A stretch of DNA of 64,000 bases from positions 124,692 through 188,691 of the forward strand of contig NZ_JAABOK010000005.1 in NCBI RefSeq assembly GCF_009928525.1, in the 5' to 3' direction. The translations under genes and the position numbers were made by a program. The notes below the pieces were generated by a model, which had not been told where the DNA came from, did no database searches, and saw only the letters and a list, made by a program, of their open reading frames with translations. Positions 1 through 9,121 of this stretch are shown here, piece by piece; position 1 is the first letter of the stretch, and the number at the start of each line of letters is the position of its first letter. The DNA is from Chitinophaga solisilvae (lineage in GTDB: Bacteria; Bacteroidota; Bacteroidia; Chitinophagales; Chitinophagaceae).

Positions 1-180
1 TACCTGGGTGGCCATGCTGTTTGCATTATCGGTTACAGCGATGCTAAAAATGCGGTGCTGATACAGAACAGCTGGGGCACCGGCGGCGGCGATCCATCCA
101 ACCCCGGTTGCATGTGGCTCGACTACAGCACACTCACCAATCCTACTTTTGGCGCAGAAATGTATTCTGTGTGGAAATAG
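1..180 (+). CDS. C1 (papain-like) cysteine peptidase, C-terminal fragment
   Basis: Open from base 1 to a TAG at 178-180; 59 residues are visible and the 5' part lies outside the window. The fragment starts with GGHAVCIIGY, the block that carries the catalytic His of papain-family (C1A) peptidases, and continues with QNSWG, which holds the Asn/Ser-Trp-Gly that orients that His. The catalytic Cys would be upstream and cannot be seen. Whether the full protein is secreted cannot be judged. A hairpin terminator follows at 214-247. Confidence 0.8.
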   Translation, partial: YLGGHAVCIIGYSDAKNAVLIQNSWGTGGGDPSNPGCMWLDYSTLTNPTFGAEMYSVWK

Positions 181-213
181 GTTAACCCGGAAGGATGCAG
201 AATGGATAAAAAC

Positions 214-247
214 AAAGGGTGTGCTGCGGATAGCGGCACACCCTTTT
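214..247. terminator. Bidirectional intrinsic terminator between peptidase and tyrS
   Basis: GGGTGTGC (217-224) pairs with GCACACCC (236-243), extended by AAA/TTT on the outside, so it has a T-run on the plus strand and an A-run that becomes a T-run on the minus strand. It lies between the convergent peptidase and tyrS genes and can serve both. Confidence 0.8.
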
Positions 248-267
248 ATATTGTCTGTAAAGCGCTG

Positions 268-1548
268 TTATACGGCTTTTACAAGGAAGTGATTTTTTCC
301 TTTCTGTAACAGCACATACTTATCTTTCAGTAAAGAAGAAGTATTGATAATAAAATCAACGCCTGGTACTTTTTCTTTATTCACGCTGATACCTCCGCCC
401 TGCACCATTTTGCGGGCTTCGCCCTTGCTGGGAAGAAATCCGGATTCAGCCAGCAGGCTTACGATATCTTTACCTGCCGCAATATCCGCTTTGGAAATCT
501 CCCAGGAAGGCAGTCCCTCCGTGAGGGTCAGCAGGTCTTCTTCATTGAGCGACAGCAGGAGAGAGGCCGTATCTTTATTGAACAGCACAGAAGATATTTC
601 CAGTGCACGGTCATAATTTTCCTTTCCATGAATGAATAAGGTTACTTCTTCTGCCAGCCTCTTCTGCAGCAGGCGTTTTCCCGGATCCTGGCGGTGTTCC
701 GCAATCAGTGTATCTACTTCCGGTTGTTCCATGAAAGTAAATATCCTGATGTAGCTCTCCGCATCCACATCGGTTGTGCGGAGCCAGAACTGGTAGAATG
801 CATAGGGAGAAGTACGTGCAGGATCAAGCCAAACGGTGCCCTGTTCGGTTTTACCGAATTTGGTGCCATCCGCTTTTTTAATGAGCGGGCAGGTGAAGGC
901 GAAGGCCTCACCACGAACCTTACGGCGGATCAGCTCTGTTCCGGTAACGATATTACCCCACTGGTCAGAGCCACCCATCTGCAGTTTACAGTTTTTGGCA
1001 GTATATAGATGATAGAAGTCGTATCCCTGAATCAGCTGATAAGTGAATTCTGTGAAAGACATACCGTTGTCGCCTTCGAGTCTTTTCTTCACAGAGTCTT
1101 TTGACATCATATAATTTACGGTGATGTGCTTGCCCGTATCGCGGATGAAATCCAGGAAGGAGATACCCTGAAACCAGTCGTAGTTATTCACCATCTCCGC
1201 GGCATTGGGTTTGGCAGGATCGAAGTCCAGAAAGCGTTCCAGCTGTTTTCTGATACCGGCAACATTTGTTTGCAGGGTTTCATCATCCAGCATTTTTCTT
1301 TCTTCTGCCTTGAATGAGGGGTCGCCAACCATACCGGTAGCGCCGCCCACCAGCGCCAGTGGCTTATGTCCTGCCTTTTGCAGGTGCACGAGCAGCAGGA
1401 TAGGTACCAGGCTTCCAATGTGTAAAGACGCTGCAGTCGGGTCGAAACCAATATAAGCAGTGGTCATTTCTTTTTGCAGTTGTTCTTCCGTGCCAGGCAT
1501 CATATCCTGTAGCATACCCCGCCAGCGCAGTTCTTCTATCAGATTCAT
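268..1548 (-). CDS. tyrS: Tyrosine--tRNA ligase
   Basis: 426 residues, the usual length for bacterial TyrRS. It charges tRNA-Tyr with tyrosine in the cytoplasm. Class I signatures are present: HIGS at residues 43-46 and KFGKT at 230-234 (the KMSKS equivalent). The tyrosine-site GGSDQWGN block is near 192-199. A C-terminal S4-like RNA-binding domain covers about 350-426 ([15 protein letters not shown]). The start is supported by a TAGGTTTG promoter element about 20 bp upstream on the minus strand. Confidence 0.97.
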   Translation of the reverse strand: MNLIEELRWRGMLQDMMPGTEEQLQKEMTTAYIGFDPTAASLHIGSLVPILLLVHLQKAGHKPLALVGGATGMVGDPSFKAEERKMLDDETLQTNVAGIRKQLERFLDFDPAKPNAAEMVNNYDWFQGISFLDFIRDTGKHITVNYMMSKDSVKKRLEGDNGMSFTEFTYQLIQGYDFYHLYTAKNCKLQMGGSDQWGNIVTGTELIRRKVRGEAFAFTCPLIKKADGTKFGKTEQGTVWLDPARTSPYAFYQFWLRTTDVDAESYIRIFTFMEQPEVDTLIAEHRQDPGKRLLQKRLAEEVTLFIHGKENYDRALEISSVLFNKDTASLLLSLNEEDLLTLTEGLPSWEISKADIAAGKDIVSLLAESGFLPSKGEARKMVQGGGISVNKEKVPGVDFIINTSSLLKDKYVLLQKGKNHFLVKAV

Positions 1549-1568
1549 GATTTTAATAACAATTTTTG

Positions 1569-1576
1569 CAAACCTA
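1569..1576 (-). promoter_or_regulatory. Promoter -7 element of tyrS
   Basis: On the minus strand this reads TAGGTTTG, an exact match to the Bacteroidota consensus TAnnTTTG, 20 bp from the tyrS start codon. I see no convincing TTG at the -33 position, so the call rests on the -7 box. The 1590-1660 stretch beyond it is GC-rich with small inverted repeats (GGCC/GGCC) and no other signal I can name. Confidence 0.55.
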
Positions 1577-1706
1577 CAGAAAAAATTGCGGACCTGGGGG
1601 AGATTATGGGCCCCCGGCCTTCCTGAAGGGCCAGGGCAGCCGGGGAACTGATTTTTACGGGAGATGGAAAAATCGTAATTTAGGTTTCCCCAAATTATAT
1701 GATGTC

Positions 1707-2402
1707 ATGAAGAATTTACTGCTACTGCTTTGTTTCTGTTGCTTCGCGGGTGCAGTGTCTGCCCAGCACTGCGAAGGATATTACTACCTGCTGAACAACG
1801 CTGAGGTAGAAATGAGCCTCTACGATGCCAAAGGCGGCGATGCCGGCAAAAACATCTACAAGATTACCAATGTACACAAGGAAGGTAATGGCACTGCTTC
1901 CGACTTCTCTTCTACCTTTTATGATAAAAATAATAAGGTGATTACCACCAGCACCGGGCATTTCAAATGCAGCGGCAATGGCGTGGCCATAGATATGAAG
2001 GTGGGTATGCCTTCCATGCCGCAGCTGAAAGACATGAAAATGGAAGCTAAGTCCTCAGAAACATTCCTGGACTATCCCGCCAATATGCACGAAGGACAGG
2101 AGCTGAAAGGCGGCTCCTTCGAAATGGCCGGCAACATGAACGGGATGGATATCAGCATCGGGTATGCGGTGACAGACCGCAAAGTGGCCGGCACTGAAAA
2201 AATTACCACACCCGCAGGCTCCTGGAACTGCATGAAAATTACCTATAACCTGGCATTCAAAATGAAGATGATGGGCGCCGGCGTTCCCATGAACATCAAT
2301 GCGGTAGAATGGTTCGCCCCAGGCTTCGGCGTGGTAAAGTCCGCCTCCTTCAAGGATGGTAAACAAATGGGGAGTACGCTGATTACCGGATTGAAGAAAT
2401 AA
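1707..2402 (+). CDS. TapB-like (DUF3108-like) secreted protein
   Basis: 231 residues from the ATG at 1707. The reading frame stays open upstream to 1566, but the stretch before 1707 is GC-rich intergenic DNA and only the 1707 start gives a clean signal peptide (MKNLLLLLCF...AVSAQ). The mature part has the look of the Bacteroidota TapB/DUF3108 group: a flexible 'EMSLYDAKG' strand, a middle repeat of beta strands, and a late AVEWFAPGFGVVKS block (compare the conserved WFAPGVGVVR pattern of these proteins). It is probably periplasmic or surface-exposed; its role is unknown. A single gene divergent from tyrS. Confidence 0.7.
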   Translation: MKNLLLLLCFCCFAGAVSAQHCEGYYYLLNNAEVEMSLYDAKGGDAGKNIYKITNVHKEGNGTASDFSSTFYDKNNKVITTSTGHFKCSGNGVAIDMKVGMPSMPQLKDMKMEAKSSETFLDYPANMHEGQELKGGSFEMAGNMNGMDISIGYAVTDRKVAGTEKITTPAGSWNCMKITYNLAFKMKMMGAGVPMNINAVEWFAPGFGVVKSASFKDGKQMGSTLITGLKK

Positions 2403-2487
2403 CATATATTCTTATCTAGTATATTAGAATTAATGTTTATAATTCAGTGTATAGTTATAGCTTTAAATCTGCAATTATTTAAAGCTT

Positions 2488-3531
2488 ATGAAAACACTAT
2501 TACTGGCAGCAATGGGCGCCACGCTCTGTCTTGCTGCCTGCACCTCAAAAAAATCAGATGTTCAGCCGGACAACTCACAGGTTGAAATTGACCCGAAAAA
2601 TACTGCCCAGCTTCAGGGAGCCATTAAAGTATATCACAGTTCCCTGGTAAAAGGCGAATTGCCTGCAGCCACCGGTGGCGCCACCCCGCTTGAACTTACC
2701 CTGGAAGCATATCCGGAATCATTACCCGGCCTTGCCGGCCGCTACGCCATGATACCGCTCATCACCGCAGAACCGATAGCCCTGAAAGGCGCCTATGTTA
2801 AAATTGCCGGCAGCGACAGCTACTTCAACGTAGATTTTACAAAGCCCAAGTACAACCGGCAAAGCAATAAAATCAGTAACGTCTTCTCCAGGAATGCCTA
2901 TGCAAATGATTCTCTCATTGTCATTAAATTACCGGCCAACATTAAACCGGATACTATTCAGATGGACGTGGCAGCCTATTCAGATAACAACAGGGTGAGC
3001 AGAAGCATCAGGGTAAAGATAGTTATACAGAAGCCCGGAGGAGAAGGGGGCAGCCTGATGATGGGTACCTGGGATGCTGTGAGGTATAAGGATCCGGTAA
3101 CCGGCTGGCATCCTATTACAGAAGTAACAGGTGATTCCGCCTACATCGGATGTGTAAACGGCGTACTCTCCTATGTAGCACCCGATGCTCCTGATGCGGT
3201 AAAGGTGCTGGATCATGAGGAAGGTATTCTTGGAAGTCAGCTGCTCATCAACGTTGACGGTACCGGCACATGGGTATTGCGCCGTAAGGAGAAAAACCTT
3301 GTTTTAAAGAATATGCCCTGTGGAACATGGGCCCATGATGAAGCCACTATGGTGGATAACTACGTATTCGGATGGGTATATAACAAAGCTGCAAAAACAG
3401 CTCTCTTCCTCTTTGATAATAATGGTTCTTCCGACCGGCTGGCATGGAGTATAGATATTATACCTGTTGAAATAGGGAATGGAAAAATGTTATTCAATAA
3501 GGAGACGCAGACTGAATGGAGTAAACAGTAG
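2488..3531 (+). CDS. Lipoprotein of unknown function
   Basis: 347 residues. A lipoprotein signal peptide with lipobox LAAC (Cys at about 17) is followed by a Ser/Lys/Asp-rich tether. The first 200 residues after the tether are clearly homologous to the next gene (shared KGAYVKIAGxDSYF and VPLIT/IPLIT blocks), so the pair is a tandem duplication. This copy has about 150 extra C-terminal residues with alternating beta-type segments and several Cys, which the next copy lacks. I recognise no family. Likely anchored in the outer or inner membrane facing the periplasm. Confidence 0.75.
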   Translation: MKTLLLAAMGATLCLAACTSKKSDVQPDNSQVEIDPKNTAQLQGAIKVYHSSLVKGELPAATGGATPLELTLEAYPESLPGLAGRYAMIPLITAEPIALKGAYVKIAGSDSYFNVDFTKPKYNRQSNKISNVFSRNAYANDSLIVIKLPANIKPDTIQMDVAAYSDNNRVSRSIRVKIVIQKPGGEGGSLMMGTWDAVRYKDPVTGWHPITEVTGDSAYIGCVNGVLSYVAPDAPDAVKVLDHEEGILGSQLLINVDGTGTWVLRRKEKNLVLKNMPCGTWAHDEATMVDNYVFGWVYNKAAKTALFLFDNNGSSDRLAWSIDIIPVEIGNGKMLFNKETQTEWSKQ

Positions 3532-3543
3532 GATCATTTCCCC

Positions 3544-3580
3544 AAAACTGCTGCGCAGCCGGCTGTGCAGCAGTTTTTAT
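3544..3580 (+). terminator. Intrinsic terminator after first lipoprotein gene
   Basis: AAAACTGCTGC (3544-3554) pairs with GCAGCAGTTTT (3567-3577), followed by a T-run. It ends about 40 bp before the next gene and shows that the paralogous pair is not simply one transcript. It also argues against the longer upstream start (3565) of the next frame, which would lie inside this hairpin. Confidence 0.85.
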
Positions 3581-3618
3581 TTCATACCGGGTTATCACCA
3601 GCATCTATCTGTTGTTCT

Positions 3619-4185
3619 ATGAAAAAACTATTGCTTATGGCAGCTGTCGTATTGAGCTGCCTGTACGCCTGCAGGAAAAACGATGGCGCCTCACCTGATA
3701 GTGGTAACCCACCGGTAACCACGCCTGTGTTGCCGGATCCCCAGGATCCGGGCGCAATGACAAAGGCGGTAAAAGTAGCGCATGGTAAGCTCGTAAAAGG
3801 TGAGTATCCTACCGGTAGCGGCGCGTCCGCTCCCATGCTGAAGGAAGATGAGTACCTGGCAGTGCCGTCTGTTGCCGGCGGTCAGTATATCATTGTGCCG
3901 CTGATTACGCATACAGCCGCCGCCGTAAAAGGTGCCTATGTAAAAATAGCCGGCGCAGACAGCTATTTTGAAATCGACTTTTCCGCGCCATACAACGCCC
4001 GGAAGTCAGGTCAGCCATACCTTTCAGCCAGCGGCAATGCCACCGGGGTGGTAGCCGATTCTGCCATCTGTATCAGACTACCCGAACAGATAAAGCCGGC
4101 GCTCCTCACTATTGAATTCGCTGCCCGCTATAAGGATGATAAAATCAGTAATAAGGTGGTAGCTGGGTTTAATATTATTAAATAA
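3619..4185 (+). CDS. Lipoprotein of unknown function, short paralogue of preceding gene
   Basis: 188 residues from the ATG at 3619, chosen because it begins a canonical lipoprotein signal (MKKLLLMAAVVLSCLYAC). A Pro/Gly/Asp-rich tether (about 20-45) precedes a domain homologous to residues about 40-200 of the upstream lipoprotein: VKGAYVKIAGADSYFEIDF matches LKGAYVKIAGSDSYFNVDF. It stops where the neighbour continues. The stop codon TAA is supplied by the end of the long palindrome that follows. Function unknown. Confidence 0.75.
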   Translation: MKKLLLMAAVVLSCLYACRKNDGASPDSGNPPVTTPVLPDPQDPGAMTKAVKVAHGKLVKGEYPTGSGASAPMLKEDEYLAVPSVAGGQYIIVPLITHTAAAVKGAYVKIAGADSYFEIDFSAPYNARKSGQPYLSASGNATGVVADSAICIRLPEQIKPALLTIEFAARYKDDKISNKVVAGFNIIK

Positions 4186-4332
4186 TTACGAATTACGAAT
4201 TGCGAATTACGAATGTAAACGCGAAGAGCTAAACGTAGATTATCAGGGATATTTATTAAACATCACCTTTAATCTACGTTTAGCTCTTCGCGTTTACATT
4301 CGTAATTCGCAATTCGTAATTCGTAATTATTT
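4180..4332. repeat. Long palindromic element R1 (AATTNNG arms, GCGAAGA core)
   Basis: A near-perfect inverted repeat of about 150 bp between convergent genes. The arms consist of 7-bp units (AATTACG, AATTGCG) ending in AATG, then a core stem GTAAACGCGAAGAGCTAAAC with its exact complement on the right, and a loop of roughly 20 bp near 4240-4265. The symmetry runs into both genes: AAATAATTAC at 4180-4189 and its complement at 4323-4332 give the lipoprotein gene and rfbD their AAA-TAA ends. Confidence 0.95.
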
Positions 4333-5193
4333 CCTGAGGCATTGCGCCAGACTATCCCTCCAATATGGAATCGTTATTCCGAATGTGGATTTTATTTTTT
4401 CCTTGTTCAGAACGCTGTATGCCGGGCGGGTGGCGGCGGTTGGGTATTTGTCGGAAGTAACCGGCTGTATCTGTGTGGTAGCGCCGGTCAGTTCCTTGAT
4501 AGCTACGGCGAAGTCGTACCAGCTGGTAACGCCTTCATTGCTGTAGTGGTAAATACCGCCGATAGCTGCGTCCGGGTTGGCGGATTTGTATTGCAGGATC
4601 CGGAAGATAGCATCGGCGAGGTCGCCGGCGTAGGTAGGTGTACCGGCCTGGTCGAATACTACGTTCAGTTCCTGTCTTTCCTGCATCAGTTCCTGCATGC
4701 GTTTGGCGAAGTTAATCGCGAATTCGGAGTACAGCCAGGAGGTGCGGAGTACAACGGTGTCGGCGTTGTAGCCGAGTGCTGCCGCTTCGCCGCGTAATTT
4801 GGAGGCGCCGTAAATGCCTTGCGGATCGGTATCGTCATCTTCCCGGTAGGGAACGTTCTGTTTGCCGCTGAATACATAGTCCGTAGAAATGTGAATCAGT
4901 TGGGCATTGGATGTGGCGCAGATTTCGGCCAGCAGCAGCACAGCCTGGAAGTTGAGCTGGAATGCCTTTTCTTCATCAGATTCCGCTTTATCCACTGCCG
5001 TATAGGCGGCACAGTTAATACAGGCATCTATCTGCTGTGCACCGAAAAAGGCGGCTACAGCGTCTGCATCGGTAATATCCAGTTCGCCGGAATCGGTGAA
5101 TATCAGGTTAAACTCAGGATAGGCTGCTGCCTTTTGTCTGAGGGACTGTCCTAATTGTCCGTTTCCGCCGGTAATAAGAATATTCTTCATCAT
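4327..5193 (-). CDS. rfbD: dTDP-4-dehydrorhamnose reductase
   Basis: 288 residues. An SDR-fold enzyme reducing dTDP-4-keto-L-rhamnose to dTDP-L-rhamnose with NAD(P)H. GGNGQLG (9-15) is the nucleotide-binding loop; Tyr128 and Lys132 in YGASK are the catalytic pair. Two ATGs lie in a row (5193 and 5190) and either could start it. It is the last gene of the minus-strand sugar-nucleotide operon, five bases after rfbC, and its stop codon lies in palindrome R1. Confidence 0.95.
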   Translation of the reverse strand: MMKNILITGGNGQLGQSLRQKAAAYPEFNLIFTDSGELDITDADAVAAFFGAQQIDACINCAAYTAVDKAESDEEKAFQLNFQAVLLLAEICATSNAQLIHISTDYVFSGKQNVPYREDDDTDPQGIYGASKLRGEAAALGYNADTVVLRTSWLYSEFAINFAKRMQELMQERQELNVVFDQAGTPTYAGDLADAIFRILQYKSANPDAAIGGIYHYSNEGVTSWYDFAVAIKELTGATTQIQPVTSDKYPTAATRPAYSVLNKEKIKSTFGITIPYWRDSLAQCLRK

Positions 5194-5198
5194 AGTAA

Positions 5199-5759
5199 TC
5201 AGCTGTTAAAAACAAAGTTATGGGAGATGTCCGCCAGTTTGGGAAGTACGGCGTCTTTCTCCGAGATGAGTGCATCTTTCAGGTCTATGCCCCAGTCGAT
5301 ATTCAGCGCAGGGTCATTGTAGATAATGCCTCCTTCAGATGCTTTATGATAGAAGTTATCGCATTTATACATGACTTCGGCGGTTTCGCTGGTAACGGCA
5401 TAGCCGTGTGCAAATCCTTTAGGGACCAGCAGTTGCAGCTTGTTCTCGGCAGTCAGTTCTATGGCAAAGGATTTACCGTATGTGGGAGAGCCCTGGCGGA
5501 TATCTACCACTACATCGATGATACTGCCTTCCAGCACTCTTACCAGTTTGGTTTGTGCATATGGTTCCAGCTGATAGTGGAGGCCGCGTAAAACGCCATA
5601 GGTAGAACGTGCCTGGTTATCCTGTACAAATTTATATTCAACGCCTGCTGCCTGGAAAGCGGCAGCATTATAGCTCTCGAAAAAATATCCCCGGTGGTCG
5701 CCGAAAACCTTGGGCTGATAAACCAGCAGGCCAGGTATTCCTGTTTCAGAAAAGGACAT
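5199..5759 (-). CDS. rfbC: dTDP-4-dehydrorhamnose 3,5-epimerase
   Basis: 186 residues, normal for RmlC cupins. It converts dTDP-4-keto-6-deoxyglucose to the 4-keto-rhamnose form. Typical segments are present: HRGYFFESYN near 22-31, RGLHYQLEPYAQTKLVRV near 59-76 with the catalytic His, and PKGFAHGYAVTSETAEVMYKCDNFY near 113-137. It lies between rfbB and rfbD with gaps of only a few bases, as in an operon. Confidence 0.95.
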   Translation of the reverse strand: MSFSETGIPGLLVYQPKVFGDHRGYFFESYNAAAFQAAGVEYKFVQDNQARSTYGVLRGLHYQLEPYAQTKLVRVLEGSIIDVVVDIRQGSPTYGKSFAIELTAENKLQLLVPKGFAHGYAVTSETAEVMYKCDNFYHKASEGGIIYNDPALNIDWGIDLKDALISEKDAVLPKLADISHNFVFNS

Positions 5760-5767
5760 ATGTGTAA

Positions 5768-6823
5768 TTATCTTTTTTGATATTGATCCTGGTAGTATGT
5801 CTTATAATCGCCGCTGGTAACATGTTCCAGCCATTCTTCATTAGCCAGGTACCAATCCACGGTTTTCTCAAGTCCTTCTTCGAATTGCAGGGAAGGCTCC
5901 CAGCCCAGTTCTTTCTGTAATTTGGTAGCATCGATAGCGTAGCGGAGATCGTGGCCGGCACGGTCTTTCACGTAAGTGATAAGTTGCGCGGAAGCGCCTT
6001 CTGCACGTCCCAGCTTTTTATCCATGATGCTGCACAACAGCTGTATGAGGTCAATGTTTTTCCATTCATTGAATCCGCCGACGTTGTAGGTTTCCCCGGT
6101 TTTGCCATGATGGAAAATAGTATCGATGGCACGGGCATGGTCATTTACGTATAGCCAGTCCCGTACGTTTTCTCCTTTACCGTATACCGGCACCGGCTTA
6201 TTGTTTTTGATATTGTGGATAGCCAGTGGTATCAGCTTTTCCGGGAAGTGATGGGAACCGTAGTTGTTGGAACAGTTGGAAATCACAGCCGGCAGATGGT
6301 ACGTATGGTAGTAAGCCATAACGAAGTGGTCTGAGCTGGCTTTGGATGCGGAATACGGGGACCGCGGATCATAGGCGGTGGTTTCATGGAAAAATCCTTC
6401 TTCTCCCAGTGAACCGTATACCTCATCGGTAGATACATGATAGAAGCGTTTTCCGTCCAGATTATCTTTCCAGTATTTACGGGCAACATTCAGCAGTACC
6501 GCAGTGCCTAATACATTGGTCTTGATAAAGGCCAGCGGTTCCATGATGGAGCGGTCCACATGGCTTTCAGCAGCGAGATGTATCACACCGTCAAACTGAT
6601 ATTTAGCAAAAAGCTGATCGATGAAGTGCTCATCTGTGATGTCACCTTTTTCGAAAATATAGTTTGGCTTATCTTTTATATCTGTCAGATTTTCCAGGTT
6701 ACCGGCGTAGGTCAGCGCATCCAGGTTCACAATCTGGTAATCGGGGTATTTGTTTACAAACAGCCGTACCACGTGTGAACCGATAAAACCAGCTCCGCCT
6801 GTAATTAAGAGTTTACGCTTCAT
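5768..6823 (-). CDS. rfbB: dTDP-glucose 4,6-dehydratase
   Basis: 351 residues. An extended SDR enzyme producing dTDP-4-keto-6-deoxyglucose. It has GGAGFIG at 9-15, the catalytic STDEVYG at 131-137 (Thr132, Asp133, Glu134) and YSASK at 157-161. These are the features that separate true RmlB from other epimerases. The cluster holds rfbB, C and D but no thymidylyltransferase (rfbA), which must be encoded elsewhere. Confidence 0.96.
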   Translation of the reverse strand: MKRKLLITGGAGFIGSHVVRLFVNKYPDYQIVNLDALTYAGNLENLTDIKDKPNYIFEKGDITDEHFIDQLFAKYQFDGVIHLAAESHVDRSIMEPLAFIKTNVLGTAVLLNVARKYWKDNLDGKRFYHVSTDEVYGSLGEEGFFHETTAYDPRSPYSASKASSDHFVMAYYHTYHLPAVISNCSNNYGSHHFPEKLIPLAIHNIKNNKPVPVYGKGENVRDWLYVNDHARAIDTIFHHGKTGETYNVGGFNEWKNIDLIQLLCSIMDKKLGRAEGASAQLITYVKDRAGHDLRYAIDATKLQKELGWEPSLQFEEGLEKTVDWYLANEEWLEHVTSGDYKTYYQDQYQKR

Positions 6824-6841
6824 GAAAGAAATAATGAATGA

Positions 6842-7786
6842 TTATGATAATAATGCTTTTTTAAAATATTCGTAGGTGATCCGTAGTCCTTCCTGCCGGT
6901 TCACTTTCGGCTCCCATCCAAGAATGGTGCGGGCCTTGGTGATGTCTGGCTGGCGTTGTTTCGGATCATCTTTCGGTAACGGATGATATACAATTTTCTG
7001 CTTGCTGCCTGTAAGCGCAATGATCTCTTCTGCAAACTGGTTGAGGGTAATCTCTTCCGGATTCCCCACATTAACCGGCAGATGATAATCGCTCAGCAAT
7101 AAACGGTAAATACCTTCGATGAGGTCATCCACATAACAAAAGGAACGGGTTTGCGTACCATTTCCGAACACCGTCAGGTCCTGGCCACTCAATGCCTGTC
7201 CCATAAAGGCCGGCAGCGCGCGCCCGTCATTGAGGCGCATCCGCGGACCGTAAGTGTTAAAGATACGTACGATCCTGGTATCCACGCCATGAAAATTATG
7301 ATATGCCATGGTGATGGACTCCAGGAAGCGTTTGGCTTCGTCATAAACGCCACGGGGACCTACCGGATTTACATTTCCCCAGTATTCTTCCGGCTGCGGA
7401 TGAACCGTAGGGTCGCCATATACTTCTGAGGTAGAAGCAACCAGTATGCGCGCCTGCTTTTCTTTGGCAAGGCCCAGCAGGTTATGCGTACCCAGGGAGC
7501 CTACCTTCAGTGTCTGTATCGGCATCTTCAGATAGTCGATAGGACTGGCCGGCGATGCGAAGTTGAGTATATAATCCAGCTTACCCGGTACATGGATAAA
7601 CTTGGTCACATCGTGATGATAGTATTCGAATTCGGGAAGTGGAAAAAGATGCTCTATATTTTTGATATTGCCGGTGAGCAGGTTATCCATGCCAATTACA
7701 TGGTAGCCTTCTTTTATGAAACGGTCACACAGGTGCGACCCCAGGAAGCCGGCAGCTCCGGCAATCAGGATTCTCTTTTTTTCCAT
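6842..7786 (-). CDS. UDP-glucuronate decarboxylase (UDP-xylose synthase type)
   Basis: 314 residues, extended SDR fold. GAAGFLG is at 10-16, TSEVYGDP at 119-126 and the catalytic YDEAK at 148-152. The DEAKRFLES and [13 protein letters not shown] blocks are typical of UXS, which makes UDP-xylose from UDP-glucuronate. The gene just upstream in the same operon encodes UDP-glucose dehydrogenase, which makes UDP-glucuronate, so the two would act in series. A related UDP-sugar epimerase function cannot be excluded from sequence alone. Confidence 0.88.
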   Translation of the reverse strand: MEKKRILIAGAAGFLGSHLCDRFIKEGYHVIGMDNLLTGNIKNIEHLFPLPEFEYYHHDVTKFIHVPGKLDYILNFASPASPIDYLKMPIQTLKVGSLGTHNLLGLAKEKQARILVASTSEVYGDPTVHPQPEEYWGNVNPVGPRGVYDEAKRFLESITMAYHNFHGVDTRIVRIFNTYGPRMRLNDGRALPAFMGQALSGQDLTVFGNGTQTRSFCYVDDLIEGIYRLLLSDYHLPVNVGNPEEITLNQFAEEIIALTGSKQKIVYHPLPKDDPKQRQPDITKARTILGWEPKVNRQEGLRITYEYFKKALLS

Positions 7787-7807
7787 GCGTATTGGTTGTT
7801 GTAATCG

Positions 7808-9121
7808 TTAAGATATAACCGCAGTGCGGCCTACACTCTCGTAATGATATCCCAGCTCCCTCATACGCGATCCTTCAAACAGATTCCTGCCATCAAATAT
7901 GGCATTATTCTTCAGGGCAGCAGAAATTTTATGAAAATCAGGTGTTCTGAATACACTCCATTCGGTAGCAATAATCAGTGCATCTGCATTTTCCAGGCAG
8001 GTATACTGATGTTCTGCATAATTGATTTTATCACCGAGCAGCTGTTTTACATTCTCCATCGCTTCCGGATCAAAAACCGTAACGGTAGCACCGGCAGCCA
8101 GCAATGCATCTATGATATACAAGGCGGGCGCTTCCCGGATATCGTCTGTATTGGGTTTGAAAGCCAGCCCCCACAACGCAAAATGTTTCCCTCTGATATC
8201 TCCTTTGAAATAGGCTTTTATTTTAGGAAGAAGAAAAAGTTTCTGTTTCTCATTCACATCCATGACAGCATTCAGTATTTTGAAATCATACTGTACATCT
8301 TCAGAAGATTTTACCAGGGCCTGCACATCTTTGGGAAAGCAGCTGCCGCCGTAACCGATGCCAGGGAACAGGAAACGCTTGCCTATACGGTCGTCGCTGC
8401 CGATGCCACGGCGTACCATGTCTACGTCTGCGCCCAGCTTTTCGCACAGGACGGCGATTTCGTTCATGAACGAAATCTTGGTAGCCAGGAAGGAGTTGGC
8501 TGCATATTTGGTCAGCTCAGCGGATTTTTCATCCATGAAAATGACAGGGTTTCCCTGTCTTACGAACGGGCCATACAGCTCTCCCATTATTTTGCGGGCA
8601 CGTTCGGAATTGGTGCCGATCACTACCCGGTCAGGTTTCATGAAATCATCTACGGCAACGCCTTCCCGCAGGAATTCCGGATTGGACACTACATCGAACG
8701 GGGTACTGCAGTTTTTGGCGATGGCTGCCTGTACTTTTTCAGCGGTACCCACGGGTACGGTGCTCTTATCTACAATTACCTTATAGCTGGTGAGAAGTTT
8801 GCCCAGCTGATCTGCTACATTGAGTACAAAGGAGAGGTCTGCCGAACCGTCGGCTCCCGGTGGGGTCGGTAATGCGAGGAAAATCACTTCTGCATCCCTG
8901 ATCCCGTCTTCCAGGCTGGTGGTGAAGAACAGGCGTTCTTCCTTGAGGTTACGTTCAAATAGTTTTTCCAGCCCCGGTTCGTAAATAGTGATCTGACCGG
9001 AGGATAGTTTCTTTACCTTATTGGCATCGATGTCTACGCAGGTTACTTCATTCCCTGTTTCGGCAAAACAGGTACCGGTTACGAGACCTACGTAACCGGT
9101 ACCTACTACTGTAATCTTCAT
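7808..9121 (-). CDS. ugd: UDP-glucose 6-dehydrogenase
   Basis: 437 residues. It oxidises UDP-glucose to UDP-glucuronate with two NAD+. GTGYVG (7-12) is the NAD loop, and GGSCFPKD contains the catalytic Cys261. The C-terminal UDP-binding domain has GLAFKPNTDDIREAP. Its ATG overlaps the stop of the upstream aminotransferase (ATGA, 9118-9121), a sign of translational coupling. It supplies the substrate of the next gene. Confidence 0.96.
   Translation of the reverse strand: MKITVVGTGYVGLVTGTCFAETGNEVTCVDIDANKVKKLSSGQITIYEPGLEKLFERNLKEERLFFTTSLEDGIRDAEVIFLALPTPPGADGSADLSFVLNVADQLGKLLTSYKVIVDKSTVPVGTAEKVQAAIAKNCSTPFDVVSNPEFLREGVAVDDFMKPDRVVIGTNSERARKIMGELYGPFVRQGNPVIFMDEKSAELTKYAANSFLATKISFMNEIAVLCEKLGADVDMVRRGIGSDDRIGKRFLFPGIGYGGSCFPKDVQALVKSSEDVQYDFKILNAVMDVNEKQKLFLLPKIKAYFKGDIRGKHFALWGLAFKPNTDDIREAPALYIIDALLAAGATVTVFDPEAMENVKQLLGDKINYAEHQYTCLENADALIIATEWSVFRTPDFHKISAALKNNAIFDGRNLFEGSRMRELGYHYESVGRTAVIS

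Noticed and set aside
1590..1660. GC-rich inverted segments before the TapB-like gene as a riboswitch or mobile element
   Set aside because: Only short GGCC-type complementarity, no conserved aptamer features and no flanking repeats.
8022..8872. Long open frames on the plus strand opposite ugd (342 and 142 codons)
   Set aside because: They mirror a clearly conserved gene on the other strand and show no protein-family signals; antisense shadows.
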